Made by a program: the position numbers and the translations under genes
Assembly: GCA_028681335.1 (NCBI GenBank)
Contig: JAQUIT010000003.1
Coordinates: 1 to 64,000, forward strand
From: Desulfuromonadaceae bacterium
Lineage (GTDB): Bacteria > Desulfobacterota > Desulfuromonadia > Geobacterales > Pseudopelobacteraceae
Reading direction: 5' to 3'
DNA: 64,000 nt
The notes under the pieces: model-generated
What the model was told of the DNA's origin: nothing
Seen by the model: the letters and a program-made list of their open reading frames with translations, nothing else
Databases searched by the model: none
In this document: in pieces, positions 55,442 to 64,000 of the stretch
Numbering within the stretch: the stretch's first letter is position 1
Layout: each line of letters begins with the position of its first letter

Positions 55442-58400
55442 AACGGCAACACGGTTGGCAGCTGTTTCCCCTTTTCGCCCTCGTTCTGCTCACCTGCTCT
55501 TCAGTCGCTGCGGCGCTGCCGCTTGGCGATGAACTGCTGGCTCCGGCGGCGCCCCGTTCAGCGCCGCGCTCGCGTCCCGAAATCGCCCCGCAACCGGCCA
55601 TATTCAGTTCCCGCCAGGTTCTGTACGCCGCCCGCGCCGCAAACGGCACACGCATGGTCACTGTTGAGCGGGGGGACAAGGGTGATGAACTCTGGCTCTA
55701 TTCCTTTGGGGCCGTTCCCGAGTTGCCCCGATTGCTTCATGCAAGCCCGGTGCGCCTTGCCGCCCCGGCCCTTAATCACGACGGAACACTGGTTGCCTTT
55801 GTCGATGCCCAGGATGACGTCAAGGGTGATATCTGGTTGCTGGATCTGACCAGGCAGGATGCGGCTCCGAGGCGACTGACCGGCCGGGAGTCCGCCGACG
55901 ATGCTCCGGTGTTCACTGTAGATGGAGCGTCCGTTGTCTATCACCGGCAGCTGCCGGGAGTGGAACTGCGTGAACTGGTGCGGCTTCATTTAGGCGATAA
56001 CCGGAGCGAACCGCTTCACATCGGTATCGATGCCGCTTTTGCGACCCCGGCGCCGGATGGGCAGAGGTGGCTGTTCGTCTCGCGTAAATCGGATGCAAAC
56101 GGCGATCTCTGGATGTGGAATGAGCGAGGCGGGGCGGTTACCCAGCTGACAAAGGGTGCCGCCCGCGACCTCTATCCCGCCTGGGAAACCGCGGACACGC
56201 TGCTCTTTACCCGGCAATCCTCTGCTGGTGGCAACAGCGCGACCGGCCAGGAGCCGGGGCAGATTTACCGTTTGCAGCTGAAGATGAGCAATGATGACGG
56301 CTTTCCGGCTGCATTTCCGCTGACCTCTGCCGCACTGATGGCGGTGGCGCCGCTGCCGGCGGGGGATGTCTTTTACTTTGTCGCCGGACTGGCCGGTGGC
56401 GGCCAGGTTATGTACCTCCCCGCCTCCGGTGAAATCCCTGATCGTCCGACCGTTACCGAGCAGTGGGGGGTGGCGCGCATACTTCTGGAGCGCCAGCCCG
56501 CCGACCCTCCCCACGCCCGCCTGGCCTGTGCCCGTGTCCTGGCGCGGGAGGAGTCTCCGACGCTTGAAGGGGCGTTGGCCGGACTGGCGCTGGGCGGACT
56601 TATGGAACAGGCCGGTGAAGACGCACAGGCCGAAGATCAGTATGCTGCGGTGGCTCGGCGATATGTTGGTTTCCTGAGCGAGGCGGCCCTGGCAGGAATC
56701 GCCCGGATCAGGGTTCAGGCTGCGCAGCGCTGCGGCGATGTCGTGCTGCAGCCGCAGCGGCAGGAGATAATCCGCGCGGCGCAGCAGGCGATGAAGGCCG
56801 TTGCGGCGGGGAAAGGGGCAGACGCCACCGCCCGCTACCTGATCGATAGTGCACGGCTGCTGGCCGATTTCGGCGGCGGCGCTGCCGATCTGCTGGCTGC
56901 AGTCGGGTTGGCGGAACAGGTCGCGCAGCTGAAGGATGCCGCACGGCCGCTCAAGGCGGAGGCGGCTCTGCGCCGCGCCGTGCTGCTCTCCCGCCTGGAA
57001 AAGGGGGCGGGGGCGATTGCGGCTCTCGTCGAGGTCGCCACGACCTACGCCGATCAGGAAGAGTGGGCCGAAGCGGCGATCACCGCCGTACTTGATCAGG
57101 TGTCTCCCCGTGACCGCCCGGACCAGGCCGCCCTGTCGGCGCTGGCGGAGCGGTATCGGACATCTCTCCCCCGCATGGCGATGGGGGCGTGGAACCGCCA
57201 GGGGGACGTTGCCTATCGGGCTGGCGAGTGGGCCAAGGCCAAAGATGCCTATCGCACGGTGCTGGAAAAGTTTCCCGCGCTGCCGACTCCAACCGCTGCA
57301 GCGCGTTTTGCCCTGGCGGAAGTGCTCTACCGCGAGGAACGCTACGCGGAAGCGAAGGCGCTCTATGAAACGGAGATGAAGCTGCAGCCTGAGGATACGC
57401 CGCTCTATCAGCTGGCCCGGGCCGCCTATATCCGCAAAACGGTTGCCGCCGGGGAAAGCCTGTACCGTATCGGCGAAATTGCCGCCGCCCGTTCGACCTT
57501 TCTCGATCTTATCCGCTATGACGGACGCAGCGTCGAAGCGCATCGCGGTTATATAAAATCGGTCGCCGCCATGGGACAGACAGCCGAACTGCTGGAACTG
57601 TACCGTACAATGTTGGCCTCCTATCCCGATGATGCGGTGCTCCTCTACGCAACCGGTCTGACCCAGACCTATCTGCCGGGCAAGGAAAATCTGACGGAGG
57701 CTGACCGCCTGATTGCCAGGGCGGCGGAGCGGATGCCGTCATCAGAATATCCACCCCAGACCAGGGGGTATCTCGCCGAGATTTCCGAGACGGTACATGG
57801 CGAACGGGGCGGCCTGGAACGGGCGTTTGCTTTCTACCGGCGCGCCTGGCTGCTCAACCGGCCGTTGGAACAGCCGGACAACCGGGCTAACCTGAATCTC
57901 AATATCGGTAATATCGCTTTTCTCCTTGGTAGCAAGGCGACCGCCTGGAATTTCTACAGCCAGAGGCTCGCCTCCGGCATACCGTTCGACAATCCTGATA
58001 CCGAACTGATCTTTCAGCAGCGTTATGGCGCCGTCGCGTTCCAGATGCGTGAGAAAGAAGCGACGATCAGCGGCTACCAGCGGGCACTTCAGCTGGCGGA
58101 GGAGCGCCTCAATCCGTCCCGTCCGCTCCTGCTGTTTGGCCGACTGTCGCGACGGGTCGTTGAGCGGCTCTTTTCGGAACCGGAACGCAACGCCGCCGCT
58201 GAAGCGGCACTGGGCGAACATCAGGCGATTAACGCCGAGCTGGAACGGCTGGGGGCAACACCGCCGGAGGCGCCGCCATCTGCCGGATGGACCGGTTTCG
58301 ATGCAACCCTTCGCGCGTTACTGAAGCGGCAACGGGCTCTCGTGGCCTCCGCTCCGTCATGGAACAGTGCGGCTGGTAAGAGTTCGGCAGAGCTGAACAG

Positions 58401-61400
58401 TATGGCCACTGCGGTGGAAAAGGAGCTGGATGCCGTGCCGCGCCTGGTGGAGAGTGCCGCAGAGATTCATGACCGGCTCGGGCTGGCGTATCTTGAAGCG
58501 GATCGCTTTGGCGCCGCTCGCGAACAGTTTGACGCCGCTTTCACGTTGAACAGCGGCCTCGGTTTTACCGGCAACCTCGTCTCAAACCGCCGTTCCGCCA
58601 GCATCGCCGCCTACAAGGAGGCGCATGAGGCTTCCGGTGAAGAACAGATGCGGCTGCTCCGTCTGAGCCGTGACGGCTTTACCGAGCTGTTGAAGTTGAT
58701 CGAGACGCATCCGCCAAAATCGAAAGCACCGGCCAAACGGAGCGGCGGCCTCGTGGAGCTGTCGGCAAACGTGGCGCTCGACAAGGGAGGTTCAACCGCC
58801 GCTGCGTTCGGTTTTTCCGCCGAGCAGGAAAAACGGCTCGCCGAGATCTATCTGGCCCGTATCAATTCCGAGCTCGGTAATCCGGCCGCTGCCGCCGTGC
58901 TGCTGACAAACCAGCTGCAACGCTACCCTGCCGATGCCTCTAAGATTGCCGTGCGCGATCTGTACGGTGTCACGCTGCTGGCACACCGCAGCGCCCATGT
59001 GGATTATGCGCTGGGCGATCTGCGCAAGGCCGCCTCCGGTTTTCACCGCTCGACGCTCCTGTCGCTGGAGGGGGGTAATCCGATCAGCGCGATGCTCAAC
59101 CTGATCAACTGGGGGGAACTGCTGGCCGTTGAAGCGAAAGCCGCTGATGTCGACGATTTTCTCAGCGCCGAAGCTGCGGTTTCCCGGCTTGCCGAAGGAT
59201 CAAAAACCGTCCTGCCGCCGCTCGTCTATGGCCGCTACCACAACGACGCCGGCGCTCTTCTCGTCCGTCTGACGCCGCTTGCGCTTGATGACGGCAGCCG
59301 TCAGGCACTGCTGTACAAAGCACTGGGGCAGTGGGACAGGACGCTGCAGGTCGCCGCCGACAGTGGCGATCTGGACGTGCTCCACGAACAGCGGCGTCAG
59401 CGGGTGGCGGCACAGCTTAACCGCGGCGCGGTCCTGGCGGCGCTGGGTCTGGCCGATGCGGCGCAAGCGGCCCGTATTGCAGCCCTTGAAGAAGCCCGTG
59501 GTAGCGCCGCATATTCCTTCGAATGGCGCGCTCTTGCCGCGCTCGGTCGCTATGACGAAGCGCTCGGCATGGTCGAGCACCTGCCGCTGACGGAGTATGA
59601 TCTGCAACGCGGCGAACTGATGGAGCGTTTTGCGCCACACCTTGAGAGCCTTGCCGCCACAAACCCCGAGCAGGCGTTTGCACTGCTGGAGAGGTTGAGC
59701 GAGCTGGAACGGGTCCAGCTGCTGGGGCGTGGCGCCCTCGGCCTGGATGATCCTGCTACAGCCGGGCAGTTCCGGGCTGCGGCACCTCACCTTGCCGAGA
59801 TCGACCGGCTTCGTGATGCGCCCGCCAAGGCTGCTGCTGCCGACAAGGATTATCTGCAGCTCCGCCTTCAACAGGAACAGGCTGTTGTTGACGATCTTTT
59901 CGGCGCAAAACTCGGACGTATTCCGTCATATTACACAACGGCCGGAACTGGCGCGCTGCGCCTCGCGGCGGCTTCGGTTGAACTGAGCACACTCTCCCGG
60001 CAGACCGCTTCGCCGGAGCATGCTGCTGCACTCAAAACGGCACAACAGCGCTTCAGCTCCCTCCAGAGTCAGTTCAACAAAGAATGTTATTCCGGCAAGG
60101 GGGGGACGTTGTGCCGCCTCATTTCACCACAACCGGTCGAGCTGATCGATGTCCTCGAAAGCATGCCGGGTAAGACGCTGCTCCGTTTCACACCACTGGA
60201 CAGTGAACGCTGGCTGCTCTTTACGCTCGGCGGCAAGAGCGGAATCGTCGCCGAGACGCTTGATCGGCAGACGCTCGACGCCCGGCTTTCCACACTGCCG
60301 CCGGTACTGGCCGCCTACGAGGAACCGTCCCGCTTTGCCGCCGCGCCGGTGGTCAGCTGGGGACTCAGCGCCACGCACCTTGTCCAATCGTACTCCCAGC
60401 GCAAGCCGTTCCGCCGCCAGGTCCTTGATCCGGCCGGCTGGTGGAGCGGTGGCGCACCGTTTACCAAACTCCCGTCGGCAGCGATGACCGATCGCCTCTC
60501 GGACGTCCATACGCTGGTACTTCCTGCCACGGCAGGACTGCTGCCCGAAGTGCCGTCACGGAGCGGCGGCAGCGGTTATTCACTGCCGTTGTGGGAGGAT
60601 GAGAAGCTTCAGCGCCACCCCTTTGCCGAGCTGGGTGGGGCCGAGAATCTTTCGCTGATCGTTGCGCCGCGTGCCGGTTACCGTCAGGCTTACAGCCTGG
60701 GGCAGCTGGCGGCACTGCAGGGGGTTCCGTCGCTGCTGCTGGGCGCGGGCGCCCAGGGTGACTCCAAAGAATTCGTTGCAGCGTATGCGCAGCTCTCGCT
60801 CGGCGACGCCCGTAAAAAGCTTCAGCCCGGCTGGCTGCTGCTCGGAGACTGGGGGCCGGATGCGGCCGAGGCGGCAAAGCTTGGTAAGAGCCGTTTCAAC
60901 GAATACGGCAAAGCCGGTGTGCTGGCCCATAACGCCGGGGCCTATGGAAAGGCGCTCTCCTACTTTGAGAATGCCTTGACGATCGTCGCCGAAAATCCTT
61001 CGCTGGCAAAGCACCGCACCCAGCTGCACCGTTATGCCCGCGAAAGCGCCTTTGCCGCCGGATTCACCGGGCGGGCGATCATTCACGCCGATGAACTGGT
61101 CAAGGGGCTTGCCAAGGAGAAGCCGTATTCGCCTGAACATGCCGATGCCCTGCTGCGCCTCGGTCTGCTGCAGGCGAATGCCGAGCGTTTCTCCGCCGCT
61201 GCCGTTTCCCTGAAAGAAGCGGTCGGCATCTTTGCCGATCTCGGCATGGCGAAGGAACAGGCGGCCGCGCTGGCTGATTTTGGCGTCGTGATGGAAAATG
61301 CGGTCAATTTCAGCGCGGCGCGCACCTTCTTCGAAGAGGCGGCCGGTTTGCGTCGTACCCTGAAGGATGAGATGCCGCTGGCGGAGCAGTACCGGAACCT

Positions 61401-63726
61401 TGGGCGAATCTACGACCTGCGTCTCAACCAGTATGCCGTTGCCGGGCGCTATTATGCCCAGGCCGGTGAAATCTATGCCCGGAGCGGAAATGCCGCTCTG
61501 GAAGCGGAGACCCTGCTCGAACAGGGGCGCTGCCAGCGTCTGCTCGGCAACTTCCCGGCCGCCGACAAACTTTACGGCGATGCCCTGACAAAGGTCGGTG
61601 GCAAAGATCTGCGCACGCAGATGCGCATCGTGCTGGAACAGGCCAATAACGCCTGGTTCCAGGGGCGCTATCAGGACGCCTTTGATCTGCGCGAACAGGT
61701 GGAAAAGAACGCCATCGCTGAAAAATGGCCGCTTGAACAGGTCATGGCGAAGAACAGCGGCGGCCTGATCTGGTGGACTCTGGGCGATAACAAGCGGGCG
61801 CAGCAGGAGCTGCACGGGGCGCTGGAACGGGCCGAAAAACTGGCGGTCCGCCGTGACGAAGTCGCGACGACACTCAACAACATCGGCCTGGTGCAGCGCG
61901 AATCGGGAGAATATGCCAAGGCGTTGGTAACGCTTGAAAAGGCGCTTGCCATCGACCGCACGCTCGGCTCCCGCTGGGCCATGGCCTACGATCTGCGCAA
62001 CCTGGGGCAGACCCGCCTGAAGATGGGGGATGCAACCGCCGCACTGCAGCAGTTCTCCGAGGCCGCCGTTATGGCGTCCGAGATCGGCGACAAGGTCAAT
62101 CTGGCCAAAATCTATCTCGCCCGGGGCGATGCCGAAACAGAGCTGAAGCAGGCCGTCGCCGCCGAGGGGAGCTACCGGAGTGCGCTTGAGATTGCCGATG
62201 CGCTGCTGCTGCGTGAAGTGCGCTGGCGGGCGCTGTTCGGGCTTGCCCGTCTGCAGAGAAATGGCGGCGACACGGCCAAAGCGGTTGCTTCATACCAACA
62301 GGCGCTGGAAACGGTTGAAGGGCTGCGGGCCGAGATAAAGCTGGACCAGCTGAAAGACGGTTTTCTTGCCGACAAGATGGATGTCTATTCGGGACTAGTC
62401 AGCCTGCTCGTTGATCTGCAGCGGAGTGACGAAGCATTTGCCGTGGCGGAGCGCTCCCGCTCGCGCAACCTGATCGACATTCTCGGGCGGCAGCGGCTGT
62501 CGCTGTCCGGATCGGTTGATCAGGAGCTGTACGACCGGCAGAACCGGCTCAAGGAGCAGATGCTGGAGCAGGAGAACCTGTCGGTGCAGGCGGTGAACCC
62601 GAAAGAGCGGGCGCGTTATACCGAGGCGCTCGAAAAGCTGCGCGGTGATTATCAGGATCTGCTGATTGATATCGAGCGCAAACGCCCGGAGCTACTTGCC
62701 CTCGTGAAGGTTAACCCGACGACGCTCGCTGACATCCGCAAGCTCCTTGAGCCGGGGGTCGTCCTGCTTTCCTACTACCAGCTGGCTGATCGGCTCCTCT
62801 GCTGGAAGATCGACAGCAACGGAGCGACGCTGATAATCAAAGATGTCACGGCGAAGGATCTGGGCGCGAAGATCTCCTCCTATCGTCGCATGCTGCAGAA
62901 TCTGGAGCCGCTGGAAAAACAGTCGCGCGAACTGTATGACCTGCTGGTCGGTCAGCAGCTGGCCGGTGCCGGGCCGATCCGGGCGCTCGGCATAATTCCG
63001 CACGGCAGCCTTCACTACCTCGCCTTTGCAACGTTAAGCGACGGGCGCGATTATCTGGTGGACCGTCAGCAGCTGTTTTATCTGCCGACGGCTTCCGTTC
63101 TGAAATACACGCTGGCGAGACGTTCTCCCGTGAAAAAGCAGCACATTCTGGCGGTCGGCAACCCTGATCTGGGCAACCCTTCGCTCGATCTTCCCTTTGC
63201 CGAGCGTGAGGCGGGAACCCTGCGCTGGAATTATCCGGATGTCACGACCCTGACGCGCGAGCGGGCCACCGAGAGCTGGATTCGCGAGCATATCAGCGAG
63301 TTCGGTGTCATCCATATCGCCTCCCACGGCGAGTTTGATCCGGTCAACCCGCTCTTTTCGGCGATACGCCTGGCAAAAGACGGCAAAGCCGACGGTAAAC
63401 TGCAGGCGGAGGAGATTTTCGGCCTTGATATCAAGGCCGATCTGGTGGTGTTGAGCGCCTGTCAAACAGGGCTTGGTGATATCCGCAGCGGCGATGATGT
63501 CGTCGGGATGAACCGTGCGTTCATCTTTGCCGGAACCCACTCGTTGATGTCCAGCCTGTGGCGCGTCAGCGACGTTTCGACGGCGATCATGATGAAGCAG
63601 TTCTACCGCAATTATACAACCTACGACAAAGCCGAGAGTCTGACCCGAGCCATGCAGCATGTAAAAAACCGCTACCCACATCCCGGTTACTGGGGTGCGT
63701 TTGTACTGACCGGAGATTATCAGTAG
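55438..63726 (+). CDS. Giant exported beta-propeller/TPR/CHAT-domain protein
   Basis: Protein of 2762 residues with a signal peptide (LFPLFALVLLTCSSVAAALP). Residues about 40-330 form a TolB/WD-type beta-propeller (repeats such as LNHDGTLVAFVDAQDDVKGD, IWLLDL, DLWMWN). About 350-2400 are mostly TPR-like helices. The C-terminal CHAT domain (about 2420-2762) has the caspase-like catalytic His2630 (IASHGEFD) and Cys2675 (SACQTG), so protease activity is likely. ATG 55438 overlaps the lipoprotein stop and is preferred to 55426. CHAT-TPR proteins act as proteases in signalling or defence; export makes this one unusual. Its substrate is unknown. Confidence 0.85.
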   Translation: MKRQHGWQLFPLFALVLLTCSSVAAALPLGDELLAPAAPRSAPRSRPEIAPQPAIFSSRQVLYAARAANGTRMVTVERGDKGDELWLYSFGAVPELPRLLHASPVRLAAPALNHDGTLVAFVDAQDDVKGDIWLLDLTRQDAAPRRLTGRESADDAPVFTVDGASVVYHRQLPGVELRELVRLHLGDNRSEPLHIGIDAAFATPAPDGQRWLFVSRKSDANGDLWMWNERGGAVTQLTKGAARDLYPAWETADTLLFTRQSSAGGNSATGQEPGQIYRLQLKMSNDDGFPAAFPLTSAALMAVAPLPAGDVFYFVAGLAGGGQVMYLPASGEIPDRPTVTEQWGVARILLERQPADPPHARLACARVLAREESPTLEGALAGLALGGLMEQAGEDAQAEDQYAAVARRYVGFLSEAALAGIARIRVQAAQRCGDVVLQPQRQEIIRAAQQAMKAVAAGKGADATARYLIDSARLLADFGGGAADLLAAVGLAEQVAQLKDAARPLKAEAALRRAVLLSRLEKGAGAIAALVEVATTYADQEEWAEAAITAVLDQVSPRDRPDQAALSALAERYRTSLPRMAMGAWNRQGDVAYRAGEWAKAKDAYRTVLEKFPALPTPTAAARFALAEVLYREERYAEAKALYETEMKLQPEDTPLYQLARAAYIRKTVAAGESLYRIGEIAAARSTFLDLIRYDGRSVEAHRGYIKSVAAMGQTAELLELYRTMLASYPDDAVLLYATGLTQTYLPGKENLTEADRLIARAAERMPSSEYPPQTRGYLAEISETVHGERGGLERAFAFYRRAWLLNRPLEQPDNRANLNLNIGNIAFLLGSKATAWNFYSQRLASGIPFDNPDTELIFQQRYGAVAFQMREKEATISGYQRALQLAEERLNPSRPLLLFGRLSRRVVERLFSEPERNAAAEAALGEHQAINAELERLGATPPEAPPSAGWTGFDATLRALLKRQRALVASAPSWNSAAGKSSAELNSMATAVEKELDAVPRLVESAAEIHDRLGLAYLEADRFGAAREQFDAAFTLNSGLGFTGNLVSNRRSASIAAYKEAHEASGEEQMRLLRLSRDGFTELLKLIETHPPKSKAPAKRSGGLVELSANVALDKGGSTAAAFGFSAEQEKRLAEIYLARINSELGNPAAAAVLLTNQLQRYPADASKIAVRDLYGVTLLAHRSAHVDYALGDLRKAASGFHRSTLLSLEGGNPISAMLNLINWGELLAVEAKAADVDDFLSAEAAVSRLAEGSKTVLPPLVYGRYHNDAGALLVRLTPLALDDGSRQALLYKALGQWDRTLQVAADSGDLDVLHEQRRQRVAAQLNRGAVLAALGLADAAQAARIAALEEARGSAAYSFEWRALAALGRYDEALGMVEHLPLTEYDLQRGELMERFAPHLESLAATNPEQAFALLERLSELERVQLLGRGALGLDDPATAGQFRAAAPHLAEIDRLRDAPAKAAAADKDYLQLRLQQEQAVVDDLFGAKLGRIPSYYTTAGTGALRLAAASVELSTLSRQTASPEHAAALKTAQQRFSSLQSQFNKECYSGKGGTLCRLISPQPVELIDVLESMPGKTLLRFTPLDSERWLLFTLGGKSGIVAETLDRQTLDARLSTLPPVLAAYEEPSRFAAAPVVSWGLSATHLVQSYSQRKPFRRQVLDPAGWWSGGAPFTKLPSAAMTDRLSDVHTLVLPATAGLLPEVPSRSGGSGYSLPLWEDEKLQRHPFAELGGAENLSLIVAPRAGYRQAYSLGQLAALQGVPSLLLGAGAQGDSKEFVAAYAQLSLGDARKKLQPGWLLLGDWGPDAAEAAKLGKSRFNEYGKAGVLAHNAGAYGKALSYFENALTIVAENPSLAKHRTQLHRYARESAFAAGFTGRAIIHADELVKGLAKEKPYSPEHADALLRLGLLQANAERFSAAAVSLKEAVGIFADLGMAKEQAAALADFGVVMENAVNFSAARTFFEEAAGLRRTLKDEMPLAEQYRNLGRIYDLRLNQYAVAGRYYAQAGEIYARSGNAALEAETLLEQGRCQRLLGNFPAADKLYGDALTKVGGKDLRTQMRIVLEQANNAWFQGRYQDAFDLREQVEKNAIAEKWPLEQVMAKNSGGLIWWTLGDNKRAQQELHGALERAEKLAVRRDEVATTLNNIGLVQRESGEYAKALVTLEKALAIDRTLGSRWAMAYDLRNLGQTRLKMGDATAALQQFSEAAVMASEIGDKVNLAKIYLARGDAETELKQAVAAEGSYRSALEIADALLLREVRWRALFGLARLQRNGGDTAKAVASYQQALETVEGLRAEIKLDQLKDGFLADKMDVYSGLVSLLVDLQRSDEAFAVAERSRSRNLIDILGRQRLSLSGSVDQELYDRQNRLKEQMLEQENLSVQAVNPKERARYTEALEKLRGDYQDLLIDIERKRPELLALVKVNPTTLADIRKLLEPGVVLLSYYQLADRLLCWKIDSNGATLIIKDVTAKDLGAKISSYRRMLQNLEPLEKQSRELYDLLVGQQLAGAGPIRALGIIPHGSLHYLAFATLSDGRDYLVDRQQLFYLPTASVLKYTLARRSPVKKQHILAVGNPDLGNPSLDLPFAEREAGTLRWNYPDVTTLTRERATESWIREHISEFGVIHIASHGEFDPVNPLFSAIRLAKDGKADGKLQAEEIFGLDIKADLVVLSACQTGLGDIRSGDDVVGMNRAFIFAGTHSLMSSLWRVSDVSTAIMMKQFYRNYTTYDKAESLTRAMQHVKNRYPHPGYWGAFVLTGDYQ

Positions 63727-64000
63727 GTTGATTCAGGCATTGGTCGTATGGTAACGTGCAGGTGGTCTTTGATTATTTAGTGTTTGATAAGGTGGTTCAA
63801 AAATCTGTTTCACGCCACGGCGCAACGTTTGAGAAAAATACTATTGGAAACGGCATTTAACCGCCGAACGCGCCGATGAACGCCGATAAAAGCGGATAAA
63901 ACCCAGCGATGTCCGGTTTGGTTATTGCACTTGTCTTAAAAGTCCCCCTACCCTTGCGGGAGGGGGTTAGGGGGTGGGGTAATTTGCCATACTTGATGCT
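63727..64000. other. Intergenic end of window with dispersed-type repeats
   Basis: No gene seen. It contains a GCC/GAT-type short repeat (CGCCGATGAACGCCGATAAA, around 63870) and a C/G-rich hairpin CCCCCT-CCC / GGG-AGGGGG (63944-63966) followed by further G-tracts. Both patterns look like intergenic dispersed repeats rather than genes; the first is not flanked by an obvious transposase. Confidence 0.5.

Noticed and set aside
55990..57543. Minus-strand 517-residue frame across the CHAT gene
   Set aside because: Antisense shadow of a GC-rich gene with a clear propeller/TPR coding signal on the plus strand.
60580..61815. Minus-strand 411-residue frame across the CHAT gene
   Set aside because: Antisense shadow; no ribosome site or recognisable domain.

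Overview
The window looks like chromosomal DNA of a Geobacter-type bacterium (Desulfuromonadota/Geobacterales). That reading rests on gene content: a complete 2-oxoglutarate dehydrogenase E1 end, a rimP-nusA-ylxR-infB-rbfA-nrnA-truB-rpsO-pnp cluster, PilZ/HDOD/response-regulator genes, a DUF6178 protein, a small c-type cytochrome, cbb3 oxidase assembly genes and a likely selenoprotein. Species cannot be fixed from sequence reading alone. No rRNA, tRNA, CRISPR array, phage or intact transposase was seen.

Layout. 1-1438 is the 3' end of sucA. 1541-6693 holds an envelope/secretion trio: a degenerate-receiver membrane protein, a LysM protein and a GspE/PilB-type ATPase with MshEN domains. 6815-16946 is the translation and RNA-metabolism cluster, with structured RNA ahead of rimP and between infB and rbfA. 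17066-24283 carries an exopolyphosphatase, an HDOD-PilZ pair, dut, and the trpS-scpA-scpB-Memo operon. 24435-32468 has a response regulator, a large sensor kinase, a UbiD decarboxylase with an ABC exporter, and an acidic membrane protein. 32554-36116 has dbpA, a small zinc-ribbon protein, a GAF response regulator whose phospho-acceptor Asp is Glu, and an AhpD-like gene with an in-frame UGA.

36197-46619 is a more accessory stretch of small single genes: a CAP-domain lipoprotein, an AT-rich unknown gene, a methyltransferase divergent from an AraC regulator, an FMN riboswitch with ribB, a cytochrome c, DUF6178 and a homocysteine methyltransferase. It also carries a duplicated promoter block and a REP-like palindrome. 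46810-50571 is ccoG-ccoI-ccoS, the assembly and copper-supply genes for cbb3 oxidase, without the oxidase subunits. 51244-63726 is a GC-rich tightly overlapping operon: an AsmA/YdbH-like protein, a DUF1318 (YdbL-like) lipoprotein and a 2762-residue exported TPR-CHAT protease-like protein.

Most notable items. (1) An 88-residue AhpD/CMD-family gene at 35850-36116 (minus), interrupted only by a UGA placed where the second Cys of the CxxC centre belongs and followed by a hairpin with a GGUC loop at the bacterial SECIS spacing. It is very probably a selenoprotein that ordinary gene calling misses. (2) The YdbH-like/DUF1318/giant CHAT operon, which joins an intermembrane lipid-transport-like module to a secreted caspase-like protein. 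(3) Two near-identical promoter blocks 4.5 kb apart that drive unrelated genes.
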